In this document: piece by piece, positions 24,293-32,373 of the stretch
Numbering within the stretch: the first letter of the stretch is position 1
How the letters are laid out: every line of letters starts with the position of its first letter
IMG/VR virus record: IMGVR_UViG_3300026488_000246
Coordinates: 1-64,000 of that record
Direction: 5' to 3' (one strand)
From: a virus
DNA: 64,000 nucleotides
Program-made: the position numbers and the translations under genes
The notes under the pieces: generated by a model
Databases searched by the model: none
The model's input: only the letters and a program-made list of their open reading frames with translations
What the model was told of the DNA's origin: nothing

Positions 24293-25051
24293 ATGTGTGG
24301 AATAGTTGGTTGTTTCACAAGAGAAGGTGTAGTTGACAAGGATGTCATTAAAATCCTATTCAAGCATAACGAAAAAAGAGGCAGAGATGGTTGGGGATAT
24401 GCTGTTTGTGATACTGTTACAGGAAATATTATGCAATGGTACAAGACTGCTAAAGCATTTTCTGAAGATAGAGTGGAAGATGCCTTACCAGACACCTTAT
24501 ATCATAGACAATTATTGATCGGTATATGCAGGGCTAAACCGGAAACAGAAGTTGAAACAAGAGAAGAAGATCTTGATAGAACTATGCAACCAATAATCAG
24601 AGATGATTGCATACTAGTTCACAATGGTTCAATTAACACTTACTATGATAATTGCGAATCTTGGAAAGAAACAGATATAGATTCTGAATGTATCATCTAT
24701 CAATACAGAAAGAGAGGATTTCCAAAGTTTGTAGAGCATATACCAGGTGGATTTGCATTCATTCTATTTGACCAGATATCAAGGCAATTAGTAGTAGGCG
24801 TTAATCACATGCCTCTATATCACATGTATATCAAAGGAATTGGTTACTTTATTTCATCAGTCAAAGAAGCTTTGGATGAAATACTTGATTACTATTACCA
24901 TGTAAAACATGATGGTTTGAATCTTTGGGAAGCTTGGTATCACACAGAAGTTACAGCATTTACGGTAAGGCAGATTGATTTAGATTCTGGAATGGATAAG
25001 TGGCATACATTCAAACCACTGTATCTTCTACCTAATGAAAAGATTAGCTAA
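24293..25051 (+). CDS. Class II glutamine amidotransferase domain protein
   Basis: 252 aa from ATG 24293, chosen because it leaves Cys2 as N-terminal nucleophile after Met removal (MCGIVGCF) and has GAGGTGAT at the right distance; an upstream GTG would bury it. Ntn-hydrolase features: RGRDGWGYAV, GICRAKPETE (substrate Arg), VHNGSINTYYDN (oxyanion/Asn-Gly), DSECIIYQYRKRG, GGFAFILFD. It would release ammonia from glutamine. No synthetase domain is fused, so the acceptor is unknown; roles in nucleotide or DNA modification are possible. It is the parent of the fragment at 23479. Confidence 0.85.
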   Translation: MCGIVGCFTREGVVDKDVIKILFKHNEKRGRDGWGYAVCDTVTGNIMQWYKTAKAFSEDRVEDALPDTLYHRQLLIGICRAKPETEVETREEDLDRTMQPIIRDDCILVHNGSINTYYDNCESWKETDIDSECIIYQYRKRGFPKFVEHIPGGFAFILFDQISRQLVVGVNHMPLYHMYIKGIGYFISSVKEALDEILDYYYHVKHDGLNLWEAWYHTEVTAFTVRQIDLDSGMDKWHTFKPLYLLPNEKIS

Positions 25052-25079
25052 TGAAAACAACTTCAAAAGGAGGTATGAG

Positions 25080-25826
25080 ATGTCAAAGGTCTATACGGTT
25101 AAAGGATTCAAAGAAAACGATTTCGTAACACTTACTTTTGTACCAGATTTAGGGCTTTCACTTTTAGCTAGTATCGGAAACTTTTCAGCAACTAAAACTA
25201 TGGTTAGTCAACCACAACCATTGGAAAGCTTAATTATCGAAGCTGATGAAAATCGTTATGAGCTTGTAAAGAATGCTTCACCTCATGGTGTTTCGCGAAA
25301 TGTGATTAGGAAAGTTGTAGAAGCAATAGGCAATCTTGATGGATTGCTTAATCCAGATTTCAAAAGGTTATCCGGATTAAGGGAGTTAGTAAAGAACGAT
25401 TTAGAACCTTCAGATATTACAACACATCAACTACTGAAAGTAGCATATTTTGATGAGCGTAGCAAAAAGTATGCTACTGTTACATTTCGAGTTCCAACTT
25501 TTCCGAAATGTTATGAAATCATAGAGAAAGTTGCAAATGATGTCTATGAATTCCAACTACCAAATGGAGAAATAAACATACCTCATCCAGTTGTGTATGC
25601 ATTAGCTACAAACAGTCTATTTAATGCAGAAACTTCAAATACAGAAAAATTATCGGTGACGTTTACAAACGAACAAACAGTCATGCTTCATTCAGACTCA
25701 GAGCAAACATTCCCAAGGCGAATTCAAGATATAGTTATCACTGGAAATGCAATACTTTATGCAAACTATGAGTTTGTTACTAGTTGGAGAGTTTCACCAA
25801 CAGATCGGTGGGTATATATCAAGTAA
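25080..25826 (+). CDS. Unknown 248-aa protein
   Basis: Not recognised. ATG 25080 follows AAAAGGAGG; an earlier frame start at 25035 overlaps the amidotransferase and lacks a site. Mixed alpha/beta composition, no membrane segment, no Cys cluster. Ends in WRVSPTDRWVYIK. Lies in a tight run with the amidotransferase and the next small gene, so probably co-transcribed. Confidence 0.7.
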   Translation: MSKVYTVKGFKENDFVTLTFVPDLGLSLLASIGNFSATKTMVSQPQPLESLIIEADENRYELVKNASPHGVSRNVIRKVVEAIGNLDGLLNPDFKRLSGLRELVKNDLEPSDITTHQLLKVAYFDERSKKYATVTFRVPTFPKCYEIIEKVANDVYEFQLPNGEINIPHPVVYALATNSLFNAETSNTEKLSVTFTNEQTVMLHSDSEQTFPRRIQDIVITGNAILYANYEFVTSWRVSPTDRWVYIK

Positions 25827-25842
25827 GTTAAAGAGGTCATGA

Positions 25843-26061
25843 ATGAAATTCGTTTTGGTTTATGATGAGTATGGGAACGACAGTCTTGAGACATGGACTC
25901 TTTATGCTACCAAGATTCCACAATTACCAGATGAAATAGACGATAACTTTATCGATGAGCATTTTGTTAGAATAGTAGAATCTCAATGCTCTATGGACGG
26001 AAATATTGATGCTTGTTATGAACGATTTAGTGATGATTCTAAATACCATAGAGTATACTAG
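25843..26061 (+). CDS. Unknown small acidic protein
   Basis: 72 aa, acidic (many Asp/Glu), beginning MKFVLVYDEYGNDSLETW. AAAGAGGTC site, 16 bp after the previous stop and before a terminator, so last gene of the amidotransferase unit. Size and charge are typical of small phage regulatory or inhibitor proteins, but nothing specific is visible. Confidence 0.65.
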   Translation: MKFVLVYDEYGNDSLETWTLYATKIPQLPDEIDDNFIDEHFVRIVESQCSMDGNIDACYERFSDDSKYHRVY

Positions 26062-26067
26062 TATCAT

Positions 26068-26098
26068 GGGGACTAGGTCGTTCTTAGGCCTAGTCCCC
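26068..26098 (+). terminator. Terminator after the 72-aa gene
   Basis: GGGGACTAGG (26068-26077) pairs with CCTAGTCCCC (26089-26098), perfect 10 bp. Confidence 0.8.
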
Positions 26099-26130
26099 AA
26101 TAAACTAATTCAATTCCCTAAGGAGTTGCG

Positions 26131-26574
26131 ATGAGTGCACAACCTGAAAAACACGAAATCTTTGATTGGGAGCTACCTTTCAAATTTGGTGAGAATGAAT
26201 TTGAAACTGAAAGATGGTGTGTCTTAGAAGAGTTTCATATGCCGTTACTTTTCATATCTGAGAGTGGAAACTTGCTATTGCTTCTAGAAGAAGGAGATGA
26301 CTACGAAGATGAATGGTTGTTAATTAAGTGTCCTATAGCTTTAGCTATTCAATATTTAGCTGGTTCAAAAAGCTTACATGATTTGATTTTCAATTCAGCA
26401 ACAGATGTTTATCGTGTGCTTTGGAACGTTAACAAAGATCACCTTGATGTTGTAGAGAAAATTTCTTCAGACAAACGTTTGGAGTATCTTATAGCAGGGC
26501 TTGACTTAACCTCAAAAATTTATAGGACCAACAAAACAGAATCTCTTTTGAAGTTTTTCACTCAAGAGGTTTAG
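26131..26574 (+). CDS. Unknown 147-aa acidic protein
   Basis: Not recognised. ATG behind AAGGAGTT. Rich in Glu/Asp/Trp, with LLLLEEGDDYEDEWLL in the middle; no membrane segment. It stands alone between two terminator hairpins, so it is its own transcription unit. Confidence 0.65.
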   Translation: MSAQPEKHEIFDWELPFKFGENEFETERWCVLEEFHMPLLFISESGNLLLLLEEGDDYEDEWLLIKCPIALAIQYLAGSKSLHDLIFNSATDVYRVLWNVNKDHLDVVEKISSDKRLEYLIAGLDLTSKIYRTNKTESLLKFFTQEV

Positions 26575-26609
26575 TTTCGAGTAAAGATTCATTTATATTT
26601 TATCAGAAA

Positions 26610-26646
26610 GAGGATCAGACAGTTTCTCTTGCTTAGCCTGATCCTC
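26610..26646 (+). terminator. Terminator after the 147-aa gene
   Basis: GAGGATCAG (26610-26618) with CTGATCCTC (26638-26646), 9 bp, loop about 19. Confidence 0.65.
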
Positions 26647-26672
26647 GAAGAAACTTTAAAAGGAGGTACAGC

Positions 26673-27242
26673 ATGATGAAAATCAAAGAGAAAATGGAGA
26701 GGATCTGGGAGAATCGTCTTAAACTTGCTCTCTCCCTATTTGGAGTAAAGGAGCTAGAGGGTGAAAGACCTTTCCAACCTCATTCTGAAGAGGAGAGAAA
26801 GGTAATAGAATTTGTCAAGAAACAAGATCCAGATGTTAAGATTGTTGAAGTTCCAGGTCTATCAGCTTTAGGTATTGTAGGTTTCTATGATGCACGCCAT
26901 CACAAAGTCTTCATTGAATCTGAACTTTGTGGTTCAGCTCGCATCGGAGCATTACTACACGAACTGGGTCACGCCTTAGACAGAGACTACTTCCTAACTA
27001 AAGCTGCTGATTATCCTGTAGATGTTGCTCGTCAGATTGGTGAACTAAGGGTTATCAAGAAGGCTTTCGAACTTGCTGAGGAAGCAGGTGTAAAGTTAAC
27101 AAGACCAGTAGCAGCTGTCATTATAACAGACCCTGCTTACAAGCTTGGAGTAGCTCGTTATCTACTACCAATTGCAATCAAAGAAGGATTGAAAACTGTT
27201 TGGGGCTTATACAAATGGTTCTTCAATCCTTCTAAAGACTGA
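26673..27242 (+). CDS. Zinc metallopeptidase-like (zincin) protein
   Basis: 189 aa. GALLHELGHALDRDY carries HExxH (His96, Glu97, His100) and reads like a minimal zincin active site; DPAYKLGVARYLLPIA follows. The N-terminus has an amphipathic helix (MKIKEKMERIWENRLKLALS). No signal peptide. A possible third ligand is not certain. ATG behind AAAAGGAGG; unit flanked by terminators. Could process phage or host proteins or be a structural zincin fold; unrelated in sequence to the other HExxH gene at 4806. Confidence 0.7.
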   Translation: MMKIKEKMERIWENRLKLALSLFGVKELEGERPFQPHSEEERKVIEFVKKQDPDVKIVEVPGLSALGIVGFYDARHHKVFIESELCGSARIGALLHELGHALDRDYFLTKAADYPVDVARQIGELRVIKKAFELAEEAGVKLTRPVAAVIITDPAYKLGVARYLLPIAIKEGLKTVWGLYKWFFNPSKD

Positions 27243-27256
27243 GGCCTTATGGCCTC
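27241..27256 (+). terminator. Short terminator after the zincin
   Basis: GAGGCC/GGCCTC stem with TTAT loop, followed by ATTTTTC; it overlaps the stop codon of the zincin gene. Confidence 0.8.
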
Positions 27257-27314
27257 ATTTTTCTTATTAACAATGTATTTTATTCAACTTTGCAAACTAG
27301 AAAAGGAGGTAGAC

Positions 27315-28427
27315 ATGGAAAGAAAGACACAACCTGTAACAACCACATCAAATCAAACGGTAGCATCAACTGCAGTTGATCAGAAAACATTACAGAATCT
27401 TACAACTTTGAATGCTGATGACAAAATCAAAGTAGGAGAAGATGAGATTCAAAGGATTCTCAAGGATCCAGAAACATATGCTAAAGATCTACAAGAAACT
27501 ATAGCTGCTGATGTTGCAATTATGAGATCCAAAACAATTCAGATTGCTGGCAAAGAATCTGAAGCTTTACAAAGAAATCTTGATGAATTACTTACAACAT
27601 TAGACAACATTAAGCATAGCAATGATCCATGGTTTAAACAAGCTTTCAGGAAATGGTTTGGAATTTTTAAGAAGACTGTTGAAGGTCCTGCAAGTCCTCA
27701 AGAAATTGTTGAGAAAATCAAAGAGGATCTTCTTCTACATAGAAAAAATGTGGAAGAAGTAACAATTGACCTTATTCAGTTTGTGGAGAATGCTAAAATA
27801 GCAGATCAGAAACTAGAAAAAGCTATTCATGCTCTTTCAATAGCTGAGCAAAGAGCCACTCATGCCTTAGATAACATTCCAAAAGATTCACCTCAAAGGA
27901 TGATAGCAGAATCTAAACTTCATGCTATTCGTACTAGATTGCAAGATTTACATACTACTAAAGGAGTTGTTAATCAAGCAGAACTCACAGCATTACAAAT
28001 CATTGAAACCAATAGGAAACTTATTGATGCTGTTGATAGGACTTTACATGTTGGAATGATTGCATTACAAGTATCATTAGCTATCACAGCTTCTCTGGAT
28101 CAACAACAAAAAGCAATTGAAGCTGTAGCTGCAACAAGAGAATTCACTAATAGGTTGATTGAAAACAATGCTAGATTACTCAAGGAACAAACAAGAAGAA
28201 CAGGAGAGCTTTACAAACAAGCACCTGTTGATCCTAAGAGACTTGAAAAGGCACTCAAGGATATTGTTAGCGCACAAGAGCAACTCAAGAAGATTAAGAA
28301 GGAAGCTTTACAGTTATCTAAGCAAAACATAGAGATTCTTGAGACTCTTGGGAAGAAGATAGATCATTATAAAGGACCAATGAGAGAATCTGTGCTTGGG
28401 AACAATGATGAAATTACAATGGAGTAG
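27315..28427 (+). CDS. Coiled-coil protein, unknown
   Basis: 370 aa from ATG 27315 (AAAAGGAGGT); an in-frame earlier start at 27249 passes through the ribosome site and is rejected. Nearly all helix, with heptad-like Leu/Ile spacing and many Gln/Lys/Glu; N-terminal 30 residues are Thr/Gln-rich and probably disordered. No Cys. Resembles scaffold or tape-like structural proteins in composition only. Own unit with terminators on both sides. Confidence 0.7.
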   Translation: MERKTQPVTTTSNQTVASTAVDQKTLQNLTTLNADDKIKVGEDEIQRILKDPETYAKDLQETIAADVAIMRSKTIQIAGKESEALQRNLDELLTTLDNIKHSNDPWFKQAFRKWFGIFKKTVEGPASPQEIVEKIKEDLLLHRKNVEEVTIDLIQFVENAKIADQKLEKAIHALSIAEQRATHALDNIPKDSPQRMIAESKLHAIRTRLQDLHTTKGVVNQAELTALQIIETNRKLIDAVDRTLHVGMIALQVSLAITASLDQQQKAIEAVAATREFTNRLIENNARLLKEQTRRTGELYKQAPVDPKRLEKALKDIVSAQEQLKKIKKEALQLSKQNIEILETLGKKIDHYKGPMRESVLGNNDEITME

Positions 28428-28433
28428 ATTGTT

Positions 28434-28452
28434 AGGGGCCTTTTTGGTCCCT
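28434..28452 (+). terminator. Terminator after the coiled-coil gene
   Basis: AGGGGCC, TTTTT loop, GGTCCCT, then GTTTTTC. Confidence 0.75.
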
Positions 28453-28477
28453 GTTTTTCAACAAAGGGAGGTTCCAA

Positions 28478-29236
28478 ATGAAGACTTTAGTATATGACGA
28501 AAAGCAAGTTGAACGATTCTTGGATGAAATTCTTTACAATCCTAACTTTGGTTCAGCAGATAAGAAACAAATTGAGCTAGAAAATCAGGTTTTCTGTATG
28601 TGTTTCACAGCACGCACAAAATACCTTGATGGCAGAGAATCATACAACCTCAAAAACAATGAGCAATTCTATAAAGCTTTTATTAGACATAAAGACAGGT
28701 TCCTTAGAAAACTTTATGAACGAAACCTTGACACAGTATTTGATAGAGATGGAAAACAACTACCTATAGAGTGTATGGCTGTCTACATAACTATTAATCC
28801 AAGAGATACTTATCAGGCTTTATTCAAGCTGCAAAAGTACTGTCTAGATATAGCTTATAGAAATGATACTGCAACAATGAAAAGATTAGATTCTTTAGCA
28901 TTCAAAAGCTATCATACATCACCGTTAAAACTTGATAGAGTTGTTATTGATTTTGATATAACAGAGAAGAATCCGAAATCAGAATCTCGTATGCTGGATC
29001 TCTTGAATCCTATTGCTAATTGTCTTTCATGTATTGTTGAAACAAGAGGTGGTTTCCATGTTTATTTGGACATAAGCAAAGCTGAACCACATGACAAGAA
29101 GTATATCTTTCAAGATCTTAGAAAAATTCAATCAGAAGACTTCAAAGAAATTCAAGTTCAAACAGACGCAATGGTTGTGATTCCAGGTACTTTACAAGGT
29201 GGATTTAAAGTACGGTTCAGAGATGATTTGATTTAA
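28478..29236 (+). CDS. Primase-polymerase (AEP)-fold-like protein
   Basis: 252 aa. Motif I RVVIDFDI (residues 154-161, metal-binding Asp pair), motif II RGGFHVYL (189-196, sxH nucleotide-binding His) and VIPGTLQGG (234-242, resembling the R/VPGT segment near motif III). The order and spacing fit archaeo-eukaryotic-type primase-polymerases, which make primers or extend DNA. Helical N-terminal 120 residues have a Cys pair (FCMCF). First gene of a four-gene run ending at 30662. No helicase is fused. Motifs read by eye, so activity is inferred. Confidence 0.55.
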   Translation: MKTLVYDEKQVERFLDEILYNPNFGSADKKQIELENQVFCMCFTARTKYLDGRESYNLKNNEQFYKAFIRHKDRFLRKLYERNLDTVFDRDGKQLPIECMAVYITINPRDTYQALFKLQKYCLDIAYRNDTATMKRLDSLAFKSYHTSPLKLDRVVIDFDITEKNPKSESRMLDLLNPIANCLSCIVETRGGFHVYLDISKAEPHDKKYIFQDLRKIQSEDFKEIQVQTDAMVVIPGTLQGGFKVRFRDDLI

Positions 29237-29248
29237 CGGGGGTTCCAA

Positions 29249-29770
29249 ATGATTTTCAAAGATATACAATACTTGCTAAAAAATCCAACAGGAAAGATTT
29301 CTGATTTACCTGAAAGAATTCGTCAAGAAATCAACAAGTTCAAACATCTTAGTGTGCTTAAGATTCGTGGTGAATACTACGAAGCTAACACAGAATATCT
29401 TAAGACAATTCAACAGATTAGACAGCAAATGGATAAAATGGAAGTTGTAGCAGAAGGTGTGGCTTTTGAAGTTTTTGATGAATTCTATGGAGATATGTAT
29501 AATCAACTTAAGAATGTATTTGAGAAAAACGTCAATGGTATAAAGAATGCTGGTGGTGGGGAGCTACTTAAAACTTGGATCAGGCTATCTGAATTTGTAG
29601 TGCAAGCTGAATCTATTATTCCTTTGAAAGTTTTTGGACGTTTCTGGGCCTTATCTGTTAACGACTTCACAATCTATTTGAAACAAGTTAGACTTGATAA
29701 AGCTTCAGAGGTTCTACAGGAACTATATCGTCTTGTGGAATCTTACATTCCGAAGTTGGAGGAGGTATGA
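29249..29770 (+). CDS. Unknown 173-aa helical protein
   Basis: Not recognised. Helical, Lys/Glu/Leu-rich, no membrane segment or Cys. ATG behind GGGGGTTCC. Its stop overlaps the start of the next gene, so coupled. Possibly a partner of the primase-like protein just upstream (inference from position only). Confidence 0.65.
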   Translation: MIFKDIQYLLKNPTGKISDLPERIRQEINKFKHLSVLKIRGEYYEANTEYLKTIQQIRQQMDKMEVVAEGVAFEVFDEFYGDMYNQLKNVFEKNVNGIKNAGGGELLKTWIRLSEFVVQAESIIPLKVFGRFWALSVNDFTIYLKQVRLDKASEVLQELYRLVESYIPKLEEV

Positions 29771-30294
29771 TTTATGAAAAACTTGAAACTATTAGTGTGG
29801 ATCTCCAAAGCATCGAGAATCACATAAATGAGTTTAAGAGGATTACTGATGATACTTTGTTTGAAAAGATACTGAAGAGACTTTCACCTTCTAAATATCT
29901 TAAAAGAAAAGCTGAACGGTTGAAATCCATCAGATTGAAACTTAAATACATGTTTGTTCGATTGATGATTTATGATAGACAACTAGATTGGTTGATTAAG
30001 TATCTTGAGCATGATATGACTCAAACTAAAGATATTGATGTACAAAGCATATCATCAGAAAGAGATCAGTTGATTGTCAAAGCTGTTAAAGATCAGGCAG
30101 ATCAATCTATTCAGATTATGTATGAAAATGCAAAACTTATCAAAGAATCTATAAACGTTACATTACAAGTATCCTACAGAGTTCTTAAAGAATTCGTATT
30201 TACAGAAGAAGAGATTGAGCATTTAGCACATTTTGATCCACCTAAAATTCCAGAACAGGAATTAGAAAACTTAACTTACAAGGAGGTATCATGA
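29767..30294 (+). CDS. Unknown 175-aa helical protein
   Basis: Not recognised. Starts within the previous stop (GGAGGTATGA) and ends overlapping the next start (ATGA). Basic in the middle (KYLKRKAERLKSIRLKLKYM), acidic at the end, helical throughout. Tight overlaps suggest that the three small genes act together or need fixed stoichiometry. Confidence 0.65.
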   Translation: MIYEKLETISVDLQSIENHINEFKRITDDTLFEKILKRLSPSKYLKRKAERLKSIRLKLKYMFVRLMIYDRQLDWLIKYLEHDMTQTKDIDVQSISSERDQLIVKAVKDQADQSIQIMYENAKLIKESINVTLQVSYRVLKEFVFTEEEIEHLAHFDPPKIPEQELENLTYKEVS

Positions 30295-30662
30295 GCAACA
30301 GAAAGAAACTTGAAGAACTGGCTAATCAACTAAAAAGATTAAACAAGGAAAGAGAGTTTGATCCAACACCAAACATTGATTTATTCAAGACTAGTACACA
30401 AAGATTTCTTGAATTACTTAAGGAGGCTACTTTTGTGCTAAAAGAAACATTTGAAGAACTTAAGGAGAAAGCTACGATCAAAAGGAAGTATTACGAAATT
30501 GAACTTGGGGATGATCTTATACCTGATGATGCAGGTGTTATTGCTATTAAGAATTCAAAAGGGCAAACAGTAGGTTACATTGTACCGTCTGAACTTGATG
30601 ATCTTTATGGTGAAGCTTTGGTAACAGCAATCAAAACTTATGTTGACCAACTTAAGAAATAA
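30291..30662 (+). CDS. Unknown 123-aa protein
   Basis: Not recognised. Helical N-terminal half (RKKLEELANQLKRLNKE), then a strand-rich C-terminal part (YYEIELGDDLIPDDAG, VGYIVPSELDDLYG). AAGGAGGT site. Last gene before a strong terminator and the beginning of the tail block. Confidence 0.65.
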   Translation: MSNRKKLEELANQLKRLNKEREFDPTPNIDLFKTSTQRFLELLKEATFVLKETFEELKEKATIKRKYYEIELGDDLIPDDAGVIAIKNSKGQTVGYIVPSELDDLYGEALVTAIKTYVDQLKK

Positions 30663-30668
30663 GATGTA

Positions 30669-30697
30669 GGTCCTGGAGCCTCGAAGGCTCTGGGGCC
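30669..30697 (+). terminator. Terminator before the tail block
   Basis: GGTCCTGGAGCC pairs with GGCTCTGGGGCC around TCGAA, followed by TTTTCTG and a T9 run. It separates the helical-protein run from the first baseplate operon. Confidence 0.85.
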
Positions 30698-30733
30698 TTT
30701 TCTGATATTCATTTTTTTTTTGCTCTTTCTTGA

Positions 30734-30783
30734 AACCTAACCTAATAACCTTATACAACTTTATTACAAAATGAAACGTTTCC
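30734..30783 (+). promoter_or_regulatory. 50-bp conserved element, tail operon 1
   Basis: AACCTAACCTAATAACC then TTATACAACTTTATTACA, AAATG, AAACGTTTCC. Placed after a terminator and 16 nt before the first tail gene's ATG, with the ribosome site in between: the best single case for promoter function. Confidence 0.7.
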
Positions 30784-30799
30784 AAAGGAGGGTCGTTCA

Positions 30800-31675
30800 A
30801 TGATACAACTAGCATTACCACAATCAGAAATCATTCTTCCTGTAACTGGTAAAGCTCTGAGAGTATTACCTCTGACAGTTAAGCATAAACTTCAAATTGC
30901 TGAATCTGAATTGCTTACTATGTCATCCAGACTTAAATTCATATCTGAATTAGCATTTGACAGAATTGTTGATAAAGATGTTTTTCAAGAAAACTATGAA
31001 ACATTTCTAAGAAACGTATATGAGCCAGATATAGAAGCAATATACTATGGAGTTATGCAAGCTACATATAGGAAACCAATACCATTCATCATAACTTGTC
31101 CAAAATGTGGTCATGTCAATGAGGTTGAAGTACCTGTTGAGCAACTAATCAAAACTTTGAGAATTAATCAAGGTGGACAAGATAAATACTATCTAGAACA
31201 GCATAAAGTTGAAATTTCAGAATATGGACTAACATTTGTACTTAAACTTCCATCATTGTACGACATCATCAAAGTCTTCAAGTTTGCTGAGCAAAACAAT
31301 TTCAACTTCCTTAAAGAATCTGTTAAAGCAGAATCATTTGAGGATTTGATGCTTAAACTATCACCTTATGCTATACTATCTGGTTTGATTATGATTCAAA
31401 CCTCAGATGGACAAGTAGTAAAGAATGATACATCAAGTATTGCTCTAATGAATGAATGTCTTGAAGTTTTGCTCAGTCTAACGGAAGATATTCTATCGGA
31501 AGTGCATGAATTTCTAGTTAAACTCAAAGGTAAGTATGCTTATGAGTTTGGATTCCAATATATCTGTCAAAATCCAAATTGTGAATCATTTAACAATAGA
31601 GAATATCAAGAAGCTACTGTCGACATCCTGAACCAGTTTTTTCCTATCCCCATTGAAAAGTTATTACAAGAGTAA
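30800..31675 (+). CDS. Baseplate hub-like protein (T4 gp26-type)
   Basis: 291 aa. N-terminal strand region with LPLTVKHKLQIAESELL, then EPDIEAIYYGVMQATY followed by the Cys pair FIITCPKCGHVNEVEVP and a second C-terminal Cys pair (YICQNPNCESF), which may hold zinc. The layout resembles gp26-like baseplate hub proteins of T4-type phages, a family-level guess. First gene of tail operon 1, followed by gp25-like and other baseplate genes. Its 3' end overlaps the next frame, which has no start of its own (see findings). Confidence 0.5.
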   Translation: MIQLALPQSEIILPVTGKALRVLPLTVKHKLQIAESELLTMSSRLKFISELAFDRIVDKDVFQENYETFLRNVYEPDIEAIYYGVMQATYRKPIPFIITCPKCGHVNEVEVPVEQLIKTLRINQGGQDKYYLEQHKVEISEYGLTFVLKLPSLYDIIKVFKFAEQNNFNFLKESVKAESFEDLMLKLSPYAILSGLIMIQTSDGQVVKNDTSSIALMNECLEVLLSLTEDILSEVHEFLVKLKGKYAYEFGFQYICQNPNCESFNNREYQEATVDILNQFFPIPIEKLLQE

Positions 31676-31952
31676 TGAATTAAGAACCACCATTCTTCAG
31701 CTTGTATACTTCTTATCTGTTGAACCTAAATTCATCTATGAATTAACAATGGACCAACTAACAGATCTTATGGAAGGTATAAAGGATTTAGAAGAACAGT
31801 ATGGTATCATTGCTAAAAAAGTAGATGAGCATAAGATTAAGGAAAAATCAAGCAAACTTACTATAGATCATAGAAACGCTGAGCATATGATTGATGCTGT
31901 TAAAGGTATAGCTGAAACATATGAGCATGCAAAGAAAACGAGGAAACTATAA
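31653..31952 (+). CDS. Small protein, possibly made by +1 frameshift or coupling
   Basis: 99 aa if started at TTG 31653. There is no ribosome site and the first in-frame ATG is at 31750. The frame is open through the end of the 291-aa gene in the +1 phase, with TTT TTT C at 31637-31643 as a possible slip site. It resembles the small second product of tail or hub chaperone pairs in position. Helical, Glu/Lys-rich. The next gene overlaps its stop. Confidence 0.55.
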   Translation: MKSYYKSNELRTTILQLVYFLSVEPKFIYELTMDQLTDLMEGIKDLEEQYGIIAKKVDEHKIKEKSSKLTIDHRNAEHMIDAVKGIAETYEHAKKTRKL

Positions 31953-32368
31953 TGAGTGAAATATTTGATTACGGTTTTTCTCCTCAGGAGGATGTGAGAG
32001 GATTATCGCCTACCACCTCTCCTCCTCCACTTTGTATTTTCACTCAAGGTTTAGATCTGCTCTATGACAAGATAATGAATGTACTCATGCAAAGGTCAAC
32101 AGGTATATTCTATGATAGAAACTTCAAATCAGAATTAGAATCTGTTCCATTTGAGCAAGATTCTGATGAAACTAAAGAGCAGATCAAAAACATTATCTAT
32201 ACATCATTGACAACTAACATTGAAAATCTTACAATCGATAATATCAACATCATAGCAGAAAAACGAGATTTTGGTGTTGTTTATACAATTGAGATAAGAA
32301 TAAGATACAATCAAAAACTACAAACTTTGAAGCTTAAGCTTGATAAATATGGTCTTACGGTAGGTTAG
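31952..32368 (+). CDS. gp25-like baseplate wedge protein
   Basis: 138 aa. The order of features fits the gp25 family of contractile tails: a helix (GLDLLYDKIMNVLMQRSTGI) , an RNFKSELESVPFE segment (equivalent to the G-S-x-L-x-x-L-x-F motif), a helix pair with IIYTSLTTNIENLTI, and a terminal beta hairpin (VVYTIEIRIRYNQKLQTLKL). gp25 links wedges to the sheath. N-terminal 30 residues are Pro/Ser-rich and hold a hairpin-forming DNA stretch. Starts overlapping the preceding stop. Confidence 0.65.
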   Translation: MSEIFDYGFSPQEDVRGLSPTTSPPPLCIFTQGLDLLYDKIMNVLMQRSTGIFYDRNFKSELESVPFEQDSDETKEQIKNIIYTSLTTNIENLTIDNINIIAEKRDFGVVYTIEIRIRYNQKLQTLKLKLDKYGLTVG

Positions 32369-32373
32369 AAGTT

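Noticed and set aside
30734-30760. CCTAACC runs in the repeat as telomere-like DNA
   Set aside because: Only two partial units per copy and internal positions; no terminal array.
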